Under the pieces are notes generated by a model. The model did no database searches and was not told the origin of the DNA. It saw nothing but the letters and a program-made list of their open reading frames with translations. From an uncultured Ruminococcus sp. (GTDB lineage Bacteria > Bacillota_A > Clostridia > Oscillospirales > Ruminococcaceae): DNA of 64,000 nt. Position 1 is the stretch's first letter, and each line of letters starts with the position of its first letter. This document shows positions 43,993 through 53,047 of this stretch, piece after piece. A program made the position numbers and the translations under genes. Location of the stretch: NCBI GenBank assembly GCA_900315975.1, contig ONBA01000015.1:45285-109284 (forward strand). The letters are read 5' to 3'.

Positions 43993-46896
43993 TTATTGTT
44001 TATCTTCCGCAGTTTTTTCATCAGACGAGTTTTCTGTTTTTTTCTCGTCCGCTTCTGGAGTTTTTTCACTTGCCGGAACAGCTGTCTGCTTTGCCGGCTT
44101 TGAAAGCTTGCCAAGTGCATTTTTAATGCCGCCTGCGCGGAATACGTAACAGCATACCGCCAACATAAGCAATGCCACTATAGTCATGAGGAGTCCGGCT
44201 GTAAATGCTGGAACATGGTACTTGAACTCGATATCATGCTCGCCTGCGTCAACTGTGAATGCGATGAGAGTACCGAGTGCCTTGAAGTCCTCGACCTTTT
44301 TGCCGTCAACATAAACCTTCCAGCCGCCGTCCTGCGGTATAGAAGTGAACACCATTTCCGACTGAGGTGCATTGAGTTTGCCCTTGATATCGGTATTCTT
44401 GAACGATGTAACTTCGAGTCCGCTGCTGCTGAGTCCGTTGTATACTTCGTTCCATTTTGTCATGTTGAAGCTGTAGAGGTCAAATCCGAAGCAGCCGATA
44501 TTTACGTCTGAACAATTATATTTAAACTGTAAAACAGTTCCTGCCGGATAAGAACCGAGACATCTGAAACGTTCTGCACCGATATCTACCTGTTCTGTAT
44601 CGTTGATAAGGAGAGTTCCTGCACGGAAATTCTGCTCAAAATAAAGCGGGTCTTCATTCTGAACGACATATGTCCATGTAACATTTACCGGTAAGGTTGA
44701 ATCTGTTCTGTAGAAGTAATTATCATTCCAGTTGTCATTCTGAGCGAATTCGCAGTTTTCATAGGTGAACTCCGAGGGGTCGCTGTGCTCAAATACATTT
44801 ACAGGCTGTCCCCAGATTCTGTTGAGCATATCATTCTGAGTAGCGATAGGTCTGATTTCGTTGGGGTCTACCTTGAAATCGAGGATATTGTTTGAAGCAC
44901 CGAATGCAATAGGAAGTGCAGTTGGGTTCTCCCAGACTATTCCATTCTCGCCGTCCTCAGCGATATTGTAGCCCTGTCCGGAGCGGGAGAGGAAAATCCT
45001 CGACCTGTCAAGCACATATTTAATGCCGAAAAGGCTGTTCTGGAAGAGTGATGTGGTATTATATACTGAACTTACATTGTTTGCGTAAACTCTGTTACCC
45101 ATGTCTTTCAGAAGCTGGTATACTCCGTAATTGAGAGTTGAGCCGTAATAACCGATACCATTGAAGTCACCTATCATGCTGGTGTTGAAAGTCCAGCCGT
45201 CGTAAGCTTCCATACGGTAGAATTCGTCTTTTCCGCATCCGTGCTTCTGCCCGAAATCGTAGATAACGTCGCTGACCTTGTTGAAGGACTCCATATCCGA
45301 AATGGGTATGCCTGCTCCTTCTTTTGCGGCTACGTCAACAGTGTCCTGACAGGACTGAATTGCTACAACCGCCGCTATAACGATGCTTGTTGTAAAAGCG
45401 CAGGCTTTTAATGCGAATGCGCTCTTTCTGAGCTTGTCAGCCTTTGGAGCGGGATTTTCAGCAGATTCAGAAGTCTTTGTTTCTGTTTCGGATTTTTCAG
45501 CGGCTGAAGCCTTGTCGGCAAGCTTCTCGCTGAAGAAGCTGAATCCTATGCTCAGTATCATAAGTCCTGCAAATACTGCAAGGAGAAGATTCCAGTGACC
45601 GAGTTTGTCAAGGCGAGCGGAATCGAGGTTGCCATACTTTGCGTAGACAACGAAGAACATACCTATTATAAGAGAGGTTATCACGCTCTTGACCTTTATT
45701 CCCTTTGCCTTAGCAAGTCCGTTTGCAGCAACTATTGTAATTGCAAAAGAGAACAGGAAGCTCCAGCGTCCGGGAAGCTGATTCGGGAAGTGGAAGCCAT
45801 TGAAGAGCCAGTCCATCGGATTGTAGTTGAGACCGGCATAGAGAAGTCCGAGGAAACCGCCTGCCGCAAGTTTTTCTGCGAACTTTATCTCAGCGTTCAG
45901 GAAGAACAGCGGAATGAGTATGAATGCGAAAAGTCCGACTGCGATATTCGGTACTCCGAATTCGAGTGAAGCAGGAGTTTCAGGAAGCATTGAAGCCGCA
46001 TTTTCTGCCATTGTGTGGTACCACTGGCTGAAATTGAGCACGCCTTCGTTTGCCGACTCTGAATTGGAAAGTCCCTTTACTGTGGGGACAAGCACTACAG
46101 CTGTCGCTACACCGCCGAGAACGGAGTAGAGCATGAAACGTCCGAAGAGTTTACCGCGCGCCTTAAGGTTTTCCTTAACAGTAAGACGTGAACCATCCTT
46201 GCCTGTGTAGCTCTTGCTGAGCCAGTAAGCAACGAAGTAGAAGCCGGTGAAAAGGCATACTCCGAAGCCGGTATAGAAGTTGGTGTAAATCGTGAATGCG
46301 AGCATGAGAGTATACATCGCCGGCGACTTGCCTCTGATGAGTCTCTCAAGACCGAGCAGTACGAGCGGAGCGAGGAAAAGTCCGTCAGTCCACATGAACT
46401 GCATAATGAATGCTGTTGAATATGCGCAGAGTCCATAGCATATTGAAGTTGCCATTATGATGGGATTTCTGCTCTTGAATTTATACTCAAGAAATGCCTG
46501 ACACGCAAGAGCGCCAAGTCCGAATCTGAGCAGACAAACGATGTCGATATAAGTTATGGAGTTGTCAGCAGATATAAACTGGAAAGGTATCAGGAAGATA
46601 CTGCGGCAGTAGAAAGCATTCTGCACCCAGTTGTTGAAACCAAGAGCGCCGCTCCAGTTGTACATTGCCTCGGAAATACCGCTGTCGAATGCGAACTTGC
46701 GGTACATCGGGAAATACTGTCCCCACAGGTCGATAGAAAGAACGTCGTTATTGCCAAACGGCGCTATTTCCTTTTTCTTGAATATGACTATTCCGGTTAT
46801 CAGCGGAACTAAAAATACTATCAGGTAGCGGAGTACCGCAAAGCCTATACTTATTTTCTTTTCACGGGTAAGCGCCTTTTTAGGAGCGGTTGACAT
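43993..46896 (-). CDS. YfhO-family multi-pass membrane protein
   Basis: 967 aa with about 12 N-terminal helices, the loop VLSIDLWGQYFPMYRKFAF, a large external domain (about residues 540-880), a helix near residue 885-905, and a charged cytoplasmic tail. It parallels the protein at 39443-42718 but is clearly diverged. It lies 18 bases after a GT2-GtrA gene, which could make and flip the lipid-linked sugar that YfhO-type enzymes use. Role: transfer of a sugar to a surface polymer (inferred). SD AAAGGGTG. Confidence 0.88.
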   Translation of the reverse strand: MSTAPKKALTREKKISIGFAVLRYLIVFLVPLITGIVIFKKKEIAPFGNNDVLSIDLWGQYFPMYRKFAFDSGISEAMYNWSGALGFNNWVQNAFYCRSIFLIPFQFISADNSITYIDIVCLLRFGLGALACQAFLEYKFKSRNPIIMATSICYGLCAYSTAFIMQFMWTDGLFLAPLVLLGLERLIRGKSPAMYTLMLAFTIYTNFYTGFGVCLFTGFYFVAYWLSKSYTGKDGSRLTVKENLKARGKLFGRFMLYSVLGGVATAVVLVPTVKGLSNSESANEGVLNFSQWYHTMAENAASMLPETPASLEFGVPNIAVGLFAFILIPLFFLNAEIKFAEKLAAGGFLGLLYAGLNYNPMDWLFNGFHFPNQLPGRWSFLFSFAITIVAANGLAKAKGIKVKSVITSLIIGMFFVVYAKYGNLDSARLDKLGHWNLLLAVFAGLMILSIGFSFFSEKLADKASAAEKSETETKTSESAENPAPKADKLRKSAFALKACAFTTSIVIAAVVAIQSCQDTVDVAAKEGAGIPISDMESFNKVSDVIYDFGQKHGCGKDEFYRMEAYDGWTFNTSMIGDFNGIGYYGSTLNYGVYQLLKDMGNRVYANNVSSVYNTTSLFQNSLFGIKYVLDRSRIFLSRSGQGYNIAEDGENGIVWENPTALPIAFGASNNILDFKVDPNEIRPIATQNDMLNRIWGQPVNVFEHSDPSEFTYENCEFAQNDNWNDNYFYRTDSTLPVNVTWTYVVQNEDPLYFEQNFRAGTLLINDTEQVDIGAERFRCLGSYPAGTVLQFKYNCSDVNIGCFGFDLYSFNMTKWNEVYNGLSSSGLEVTSFKNTDIKGKLNAPQSEMVFTSIPQDGGWKVYVDGKKVEDFKALGTLIAFTVDAGEHDIEFKYHVPAFTAGLLMTIVALLMLAVCCYVFRAGGIKNALGKLSKPAKQTAVPASEKTPEADEKKTENSSDEKTAEDKQ

Positions 46897-46914
46897 TTCT
46901 ATACACCCTTTCTG

Positions 46915-48006
46915 TTATTTGTTATCACTCGGGATAATTTTTTCGTTATATGTTATCAGCTTATTGAGTACGAACTGTATCGCCGATACGAATACCAGCA
47001 CAAGAAGTTTCAGCAGTCCGAATTTTATTGAGCCTTTAAGTAAGTGTATACAAGCTGTCGATATTCCCATTCCCACGAGAGTTATACCGCCATATGAAGC
47101 CGCGCGAAGAAGGAATTTTCCCTTGGTTTTGAAGTTCCAGAAGGTGTTGGTAGTGAACGTGAATACAAATCCGGCAATATTACCGATAATGCTCGCAATT
47201 TCCGGAGTTCCCTTCATTACCGATTTTGTCAGTCCGACAGAAATGCCGTAATCAAGCACGAATGCGAGGAGTCCGAAAACTCCGTAAAGCAGGATATTGC
47301 GCAGGATAGGGTATCTGATGAATGTGAAGCGGATAAGCGACTTCATGTAGCCTATTATAAAAGGTATGAGGCGGCGCTTTGACTCGCCGTAGATACGCTT
47401 CTGGAACGATATCGGAACTTCGCCTATTTTCAGGTCAGGCTTATTCTGCTTCATTCGCAGAAGTACTTCCTGCAATATATCGTAGTTTACGTTTTCAAGG
47501 CTGTCGCCGACCTTTTTAAGCTGGTCTGTGTGATAAATACGGTAGTCGGTGGAGATATCCTTAGCCTTTATTCCAAGACATATGCGGAAAAAGGTATTGA
47601 GAATATGCGACATTATTATTGAACTTTTAGCATCGTTAGTCTCGCCGCCCTCAGTGTAGCGTGAACCGATAACGAGGTCGCAGTTCTCACTTGTGAACTT
47701 CTTGTACATCGCGGGAATGTACTTCGGGTCGTGTGAACCGTCGCTGTCGAGGATAAGGAACTTGTCCATTTCCGCGTACTTTATACCTGTTTTAAAAGCT
47801 CCTCCGAATCCGGGGAACTCCTGATTTATATATCTTGCACCGAACTTTTCGCATACTTCCGATGTATTATCGAGCGGCTTTTCAGTGTCGATAACGAGTA
47901 TTTCATAAGGTTCCGGGAGGCTGTCGAGCATTTCCTTTATTTTAGGAAGGAGAAAAGCAAGATTTTCCGCCTCTTTATATGCCAGCAAACAAACGCTGAT
48001 ACCCAT
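46915..48006 (-). CDS. GT2 polyprenyl-phosphate glycosyltransferase fused to a GtrA-like domain
   Basis: 363 aa. Residues 1-225 are a GT-A domain of the dolichol-phosphate mannosyltransferase type: SVCLLAYKEAENL, the DxD-like LILDSDGSHDPKYIP and GSRYTEGG. Residues ~230-355 are four membrane helices of the GtrA family (LLYGVFGLLAFVLDYGISV, NTFWNF). This layout makes and translocates a polyprenyl-phosphate sugar. It is co-transcribed with the YfhO gene. Confidence 0.93.
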   Translation of the reverse strand: MGISVCLLAYKEAENLAFLLPKIKEMLDSLPEPYEILVIDTEKPLDNTSEVCEKFGARYINQEFPGFGGAFKTGIKYAEMDKFLILDSDGSHDPKYIPAMYKKFTSENCDLVIGSRYTEGGETNDAKSSIIMSHILNTFFRICLGIKAKDISTDYRIYHTDQLKKVGDSLENVNYDILQEVLLRMKQNKPDLKIGEVPISFQKRIYGESKRRLIPFIIGYMKSLIRFTFIRYPILRNILLYGVFGLLAFVLDYGISVGLTKSVMKGTPEIASIIGNIAGFVFTFTTNTFWNFKTKGKFLLRAASYGGITLVGMGISTACIHLLKGSIKFGLLKLLVLVFVSAIQFVLNKLITYNEKIIPSDNK

Positions 48007-48067
48007 GTTTATTAACTCCGTTTCTATTCTCTATTATAATAGTACCGTTTTTTAACAATACAGTATG

Positions 48068-48097
48068 ATTATACCACTAATATATATATATTGTCAA
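48068..48097 (-). promoter_or_regulatory. Promoter of the GT2-YfhO operon
   Basis: Minus strand: TTGACA (48092-48097), 18 bp of alternating AT, TATAAT (48068-48073). Confidence 0.7.
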
Positions 48098-48109
48098 GTA
48101 TTACCGGAT

Positions 48110-48838
48110 TTACCACATAAATTCCTGCTCCGGCGCTTTGACTGCCTCACGTTCCGGCTGAGACGCTTCCTCCTTCAAAAGCTCCTTTGTGAGTGCCTCA
48201 ACCCCGACGATTTCGTGAAACATCTCATTCAGCGGCATTACCGCCTTGAAGTTGCTTATGACACGCTTTACAAGCTCCGGCGACGAAAGCTCCGCTATAT
48301 CGCTGACTCTTTCATATGCCGAAAGTCCCTTCTTGCGGAAAAACTCCTCTGCCTCGGGTACATTGCAGGGTTTGAGACGCTTATACTCCTCACCGCCAAA
48401 GCATATTCCCCGGCGTTTCAGCTTTTTCGCAAGTGAGAGAAATTTGTCTGCGTCCTCGCTGAGCTGACTGCGGAAACGCTCCATGACAGCGGCTTCCGGC
48501 TTTGAAATGCGGAACCCGAACTCCGCTCCCTCCGGCGAAAGCTCGAAATACAGGGTAGGAGTCCTGTTCCAGTACCACGCCTCGTAGCGGACGTATATCC
48601 ACATAGTGTCGCGATAGTGCAGATACGGCGGAAACTTCTCATCGCGGTAGATACGTCCCGCCTTGCAAATCATGCCTGTCTTCTCAAACGGAGCGTAAAT
48701 CTCCTCCGCAAGTGCCTTCATCGGCTCATAGACCTTTTCCGTGTATATTTTTTTGCGCGGCTCGAACCATTCCTTATCGTTGTTGAATCTTATACCAAGA
48801 AGGAAATCGAGTGCCTCATGTGAAAATCCCTGAAACAT
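48110..48838 (-). CDS. DUF2461 family protein
   Basis: 242 aa soluble protein of the DUF2461 family: FSHEALDFLLGIRFNNDKEWFEPRK (N-terminus), RIYRDEKFPPYLHYRDTMWI and TLYFELSPEGAEFGFRI. Biochemical role unknown. It is close to the following operon's promoter and has its own promoter. Confidence 0.9.
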   Translation of the reverse strand: MFQGFSHEALDFLLGIRFNNDKEWFEPRKKIYTEKVYEPMKALAEEIYAPFEKTGMICKAGRIYRDEKFPPYLHYRDTMWIYVRYEAWYWNRTPTLYFELSPEGAEFGFRISKPEAAVMERFRSQLSEDADKFLSLAKKLKRRGICFGGEEYKRLKPCNVPEAEEFFRKKGLSAYERVSDIAELSSPELVKRVISNFKAVMPLNEMFHEIVGVEALTKELLKEEASQPEREAVKAPEQEFMW

Positions 48839-48868
48839 AATAATACCTCATTTTTTCAATATGATAAT

Positions 48869-48897
48869 ATTATATCACATCGTTCAATAAATAACAA
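48869..48897 (-). promoter_or_regulatory. Promoter of the DUF2461 gene
   Basis: Minus strand: TTGTTA (48892-48897), 17 bp, TATAAT (48869-48874). Confidence 0.7.
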
Positions 48898-48994
48898 TAT
48901 TAGTCTGAGAAACAAAAATATGAGCAATATTATCCTTTTTTCTTTCCACTTCGATGTCAAAAACTTTTCAACACTGTGTTGAAACAGGAGTTGA

Positions 48995-49134
48995 TTCCAC
49001 ACTTTAATTGTTGAAAACCTTGTGGAGAGTGTGGAAAACAACGCTATATACAGAATTTTACAATGCGTAAAAGTTGAAAACTCTGTGGATAAACGGGGAA
49101 AACGTGTAAAGAATAAAAAATGTATTGTGGAAAA
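48995..49134 (+). promoter_or_regulatory. Cluster of DnaA-box-like sites
   Basis: Within 140 bases: TTCCACA (48995), TGTGGAGAG (49021), TGTGGAAAA (49030), the perfect box TGTGGATAA (49084) and TGTGGAAAA (49126). The direct repeat GTTGAAAACNNTGTGGA occurs at about 49011 and 49073. The cluster covers the upstream region of the small lipoprotein gene in the 334-base gap 48839-49172. It could titrate DnaA or regulate that gene; it is not next to dnaA. Confidence 0.55.
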
Positions 49135-49172
49135 CTCCTCCGCAATAAATTATAGAAAAGGATTTGATAACT

Positions 49173-49481
49173 ATGAAAAAATTATTAGCAATAAGCTCTG
49201 CTTTGCTTTTAACTGCGTGCACATTCACAAGCTGCGGCTCGGATAGAGACAACTCCCGTGACGACGATTCCTACTACGACCACTATGACTACGACAGGGA
49301 CGGCGACAGAAACGACCGCTCTGCCGGTGACCATGCCCGCGACGCTGTAGACGGTGCTAAGGACGCAGGTGAGGATATTGTCGGCGGTGTAGGTGATGCC
49401 GCAAGAGACGTCATTGACGGTCTCGACGGAAGTACCGAAAACGATGCTCAATCTACCACTTCCCGCTCAACAAGACGATAA
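49173..49481 (+). CDS. Small acidic lipoprotein
   Basis: 102 aa from MKKLLAISSALLLTAC; the lipobox LTAC gives a modified cysteine at residue 16. The middle is strongly Asp/Tyr-rich (DDDSYYDHYDYDRDGDRNDR) and may bind cations. Next comes an Ala/Gly/Asp helix (DAVDGAKDAGEDIVGG) like YtxH-type helices. A Ser/Thr/Arg tail ends it. No function known. SD AAAAGGA before ATG at 49173. Confidence 0.75.
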   Translation: MKKLLAISSALLLTACTFTSCGSDRDNSRDDDSYYDHYDYDRDGDRNDRSAGDHARDAVDGAKDAGEDIVGGVGDAARDVIDGLDGSTENDAQSTTSRSTRR

Positions 49482-49490
49482 AAAATAAAC

Positions 49491-49610
49491 CGCACAGGAT
49501 CAGTGTGCTCCCATTAGCGGAAATCGCGGGTTACCGAGCCGTAAACTTGCGGCATATATCCGGTATCCTGCGAACCGCCCAAAAGGGGACACGCCCTTCC
49601 TGTGCGATTT
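49491..49610 (+). ncRNA. Structured element in the terminator loop of the acidic lipoprotein gene, copy C1
   Basis: Outer stem CGCACAGGA / TCCTGTGCG (9 bp) followed by ATTTTA acts as the terminator. The inner ~95 bases match the element at 57365-57487 and fold as nested stems: GCGG/CCGC, TCGCGGG/CCTGCGA, TACCG/CGGTA and GCCGT/GCGGC. See findings for the covariation. Confidence 0.75.
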
Positions 49611-49625
49611 TACGTTACTTAGTTA

Positions 49626-51326
49626 TTATTCTTCAGTCTTATCGGGGAATTCATCTATGTCTTCCTCGATTTCATCGTCTGCGGGGTCATAGTCCTTAAC
49701 GTAGAAGACGAGGTCTCTGTCAGGTTTGCCGTCCTTGACGGTGAAGCTTATCACGCTTGTACTTCCTATAAATCCCTCTTTATCAAGGTTTTCGGTGAGC
49801 TTCTTACCGTTTTTGGTATGAAATGCTATACCGTGATATCCATTCGCCATTGCCTGACGTCCATCAAGTGCCGCAAAGTATTCGCCGTCGCTAAGTGCAA
49901 ACTTCTCGCCGCACTTAACTCCTTTCATCACCTGTTCAGAATCGCCGATATTATCACCGGGAATCAGTCTCCATACATCAAAACCTGCAACGTCGTTGCG
50001 GAGTGTGCCGTCAATAAAGTCAAACACGTTTGCTGAAACTTCCTTCGCCATTTCGTCAGGAGCAAAATAATATGTCACGCTGTCGGTATACTCGTTTACA
50101 TAACCCCAGTAACAATACTTGTCAAATCCTCCGCTATATCCCTCCGGAACTTTATCCACATGAAGCATATACGCACGTGTATCTCTGTATGCTGTGTGAA
50201 TGAGGTTATCAAATGTAGTTGTACCGGTCTTGTCGGAAGTCCATTCAGCCACCTTCTTTGCATATGTATCGGGGGCTTCAATCAGTGAAACTTTTACACC
50301 TTCAAGCGGTTTACCTGTTACAGTGTCGATACAGTTTACGGTGAGGTAGTTGCTGCTTCCGGCTTTCGGTGCAAAATCGAAGCTGAGGTCTCTGTCAGCC
50401 TTTCCGTCCTTTACTGTGAAGTCAAAGCCATTGCTCTTGTCCTCAAAATCAAGGTCGGGATAAATCTCCTTCATATGCTTTGCAAAGTCGCTTTCGGGGT
50501 CGAGAAGCTCAGCAGGGCAGTCGAAAAGTCGGATATCCGCATGGTACTCTCCGTCAGGGAGCGCGATATCCGGAGTATGCATGAACGGGTAATAAGGATT
50601 TCCGTCCTTATCGCTGACACTGACAATTCCATACGGATAATAGGGGATATCCTGCTCCGCCGCCCAGTCAAACATAGCTATACTAACGTTGTTTTCGGCA
50701 TCGTTTGGACGTACATGAATCGTAATGTCCCTGTCGGTCTTGCCGTCAAATCCGAACGTATACTGCTGGTCCCATTCACCATAGCGTGTACCGTATCCTT
50801 CGGGAAGATTTTTCAGATTTACCATGTAGGAATACTTCTCGTCTGTAGGCAGTCCGCTGAACATTGTATCGTCGTCAGGAGTGTATTCCCAGTCTGCAAG
50901 CTCATAGCAATAGTCACTGCAATGTCCAAAAAGCTCTACTTCTACAGATTCGAGCGGCTTTCCTGTCATCACATCAACTACTCTGATACTGAGAGTACCG
51001 CCATTTTCAGCCTTCTGTCCGCGAACCTGCTTACGGAGCATTGTGAAATCGTATACGTCAACCACGCCGTCCTCATCGATATCAGCATTGAGCCAGTTAC
51101 CGAGTTCAGTTTGCTGACCGAGCAGATAACGCTGAAGCTGTACCGCGTCCGAGATTCCCACGGATTTGTCAAAGTTTACATCACCAAACTGAGTTGCAAT
51201 TCCGCTGACATTTTCCGAAACAACCACGTCACCCTCTGCAAACGCAGAAGCATTCTGAACTGCAAACAGTGCCGCAGCCGATACGGCTGTAGCTGTCAAT
51301 ACTTTTAAACATTTGTTACTCTTCAT
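49626..51326 (-). CDS. Secreted dockerin-containing protein
   Basis: 566 aa. Signal peptide 1-31 (…NASAFA). Near the N-terminus (residues 48-103) is a type I-like dockerin with two calcium loops, DVNFDKSVGISD and DIDEDGVVDVYD, so it should bind a cohesin. Next come alternating modules: A (LSIRVVDVMTGKPLESVEV and NYLTVNCIDTVTGKPLEGVKV, about residues 112-208 and 330-435) resembling Cna-B/transthyretin-like folds, and B ending in FTVKDGKADRDLSF or FTVKDGKPDRDLVF. No catalytic domain is seen, so it may be a binding or scaffold accessory of a cellulosome. Acidic tail. Confidence 0.85.
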   Translation of the reverse strand: MKSNKCLKVLTATAVSAAALFAVQNASAFAEGDVVVSENVSGIATQFGDVNFDKSVGISDAVQLQRYLLGQQTELGNWLNADIDEDGVVDVYDFTMLRKQVRGQKAENGGTLSIRVVDVMTGKPLESVEVELFGHCSDYCYELADWEYTPDDDTMFSGLPTDEKYSYMVNLKNLPEGYGTRYGEWDQQYTFGFDGKTDRDITIHVRPNDAENNVSIAMFDWAAEQDIPYYPYGIVSVSDKDGNPYYPFMHTPDIALPDGEYHADIRLFDCPAELLDPESDFAKHMKEIYPDLDFEDKSNGFDFTVKDGKADRDLSFDFAPKAGSSNYLTVNCIDTVTGKPLEGVKVSLIEAPDTYAKKVAEWTSDKTGTTTFDNLIHTAYRDTRAYMLHVDKVPEGYSGGFDKYCYWGYVNEYTDSVTYYFAPDEMAKEVSANVFDFIDGTLRNDVAGFDVWRLIPGDNIGDSEQVMKGVKCGEKFALSDGEYFAALDGRQAMANGYHGIAFHTKNGKKLTENLDKEGFIGSTSVISFTVKDGKPDRDLVFYVKDYDPADDEIEEDIDEFPDKTEE

Positions 51327-51392
51327 TGTTATTACCTCCGTCCCATAATTCTAAGCGTCAAAGAAGGATATTTTTCTATCTTATTGATTAGA

Positions 51393-51421
51393 TATTAACA
51401 CATTGCTTTAAAGATGTCAAC
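51393..51421 (-). promoter_or_regulatory. Promoter of the dockerin gene
   Basis: Minus strand: TTGACA (51416-51421), 17 bp, TAATAT (51393-51398). Confidence 0.75.
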
Positions 51422-51509
51422 GTTTTTTGGAAAAACCGTCAAAATCGCGTTTTATAAGACAAACAAAAAAGCTTCATTTGTGCAAGCTGTTACATCAGGG
51501 GAAGCTGTA

Positions 51510-51538
51510 TTGCTTTATTTATGAGTTTGTGCTATAAT
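51510..51538 (+). promoter_or_regulatory. Promoter of the flippase-deoD operon
   Basis: TTGCTT (51510-51515), 17 bp, TATAAT (51533-51538). Confidence 0.7.
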
Positions 51539-51572
51539 ATATGTTGAAATAATATTTTTTGGAGAATGCAAA

Positions 51573-53000
51573 ATGAATAAATACAAAAAGCTTGCCCTTA
51601 ATACAGTGATATTCGCTATCGGCAGCTTCGGCTCGAAAATACTGGTTATACTCCTCACCCGATTGTATTCCCGTCATCTCGACCCCGTAAGCTCAGGTAT
51701 CAAGGAACTCCTTGAACCGACTGCCCTCTTCCTTCAGCCGATTTTCACCTTCGCTTTGCAGGAATACCTCATTCGCTTCGGTCTTGATAAAAACTGTGAC
51801 AAACGTGAAGTCTTTACCACATCGGGTGCCATAACCCTCGCAGGCATGGTCCTCATGGCACTGACTGTGCCTGTATTAAGCCTTATTCCGGCATTCGACT
51901 ATATAAAAGGTTACACTCTTCTGCTGATTATTTATATCCTCACTTCGTCGCTGAGAATGCTCTGTCAGCAGTTCGTCCGCTCGCGCGATATGGTAAAGCT
52001 GTTCTCTATCGACGGCATACTCGCGACGCTGACCCTCTTCATATTCAACCTCGTATTCATCGCAGGTCTGCATATGGGAGTACGCGGCTTTATGCTCGCT
52101 GTTATCCTCTCCGACCTCTTCTCGTCACTTTTCCTGTTCATAGTCGCTGACCTGCGCAAATTCGTCCGTGCCGATGCTTTCAACACTGCTCTCGCACGCG
52201 ATATGATGAAATTCGCCGCTCCGCTCATTCCCACTATCGTTATGTGGACTATCACAAGTCTCTCCGACCGTATGTTTATCCGCAACATGAAGAGTGACCG
52301 CGTTCAGCTCGGCGAATCTGCCGTATCTATCTACGGCTACGCTAACCGTATACCCAACCTAATCAGTATGGTTTCTACCATATTCTTTCAGGCGTGGAAT
52401 ATGTCCGCGATAACCGAAAACGACTCCGCCGACAGAAACAAATTCTATGAGAAGGTCTACGGTACTTATGAGGCTATCCTGTTCATAGCTTCCGCCGGAC
52501 TCCTTCTCCTCATCAAACCTGTTACCGGATTCTTCGTCGTTTCCTCTACCTACAGCGAATATGCCGACGTTTACCTGTATACTCCGATACTCGTTGTGGC
52601 TGTTCTTTACATGAGCCTTAATCAGTTCCTCGGCAGTATCTATTCCGCTACAAAGCATACTAAAAACAGCTTCTGGACCGCTCTTATCGCCTGCTCAGTA
52701 AATATTATCCTCAACATCGCTCTCATTCCCGAGTGGGGCATTCAGGGTGCATCTATCGCTACATTCCTCAGCTACTACGTTTGCTTCTGGGCAAGAATAA
52801 TCGACGCACGCTACTATGTTCCGTTCAGATTCAACGCGATGAAGTCACTGCTGAATACAGGTCTGCTTTTCCTCATGGGCTGGCTGATAATCGCCTCGCC
52901 AAAATTCTGGATAGCCGGACTTTTCCTGCTCTGCTGTATCGTTATCGCACTGAATTATCAGGCTCTTCTCCTGACAGTAAAAAAACTGCTCAGACGCTGA
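51573..53000 (+). CDS. Polysaccharide/oligosaccharide flippase (MOP superfamily, Wzx-like)
   Basis: 475 aa with about 12-14 membrane helices, starting NTVIFAIGSFGSKILVILLTRLYSRHL. The Arg/Ser-rich first helices and the SPEWGIQGASIATFLSYY-like second half are typical of lipid-linked oligosaccharide flippases. It might export the repeat unit made by the operon at 7.8-15.6 kb, but it is 36 kb away and the link is unproven. It is followed by deoD after 47 bases. Confidence 0.88.
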   Translation: MNKYKKLALNTVIFAIGSFGSKILVILLTRLYSRHLDPVSSGIKELLEPTALFLQPIFTFALQEYLIRFGLDKNCDKREVFTTSGAITLAGMVLMALTVPVLSLIPAFDYIKGYTLLLIIYILTSSLRMLCQQFVRSRDMVKLFSIDGILATLTLFIFNLVFIAGLHMGVRGFMLAVILSDLFSSLFLFIVADLRKFVRADAFNTALARDMMKFAAPLIPTIVMWTITSLSDRMFIRNMKSDRVQLGESAVSIYGYANRIPNLISMVSTIFFQAWNMSAITENDSADRNKFYEKVYGTYEAILFIASAGLLLLIKPVTGFFVVSSTYSEYADVYLYTPILVVAVLYMSLNQFLGSIYSATKHTKNSFWTALIACSVNIILNIALIPEWGIQGASIATFLSYYVCFWARIIDARYYVPFRFNAMKSLLNTGLLFLMGWLIIASPKFWIAGLFLLCCIVIALNYQALLLTVKKLLRR

Positions 53001-53047
53001 ATCAAAAGACTTGTTAAGGTCTTGTATAATAATAAGGAGGTACACTT

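Noticed and set aside
48995..49134. Replication origin
   Set aside because: No dnaA, dnaN, rpmH or AT-rich unwinding region with 13-mers lies near; only box density supports it.
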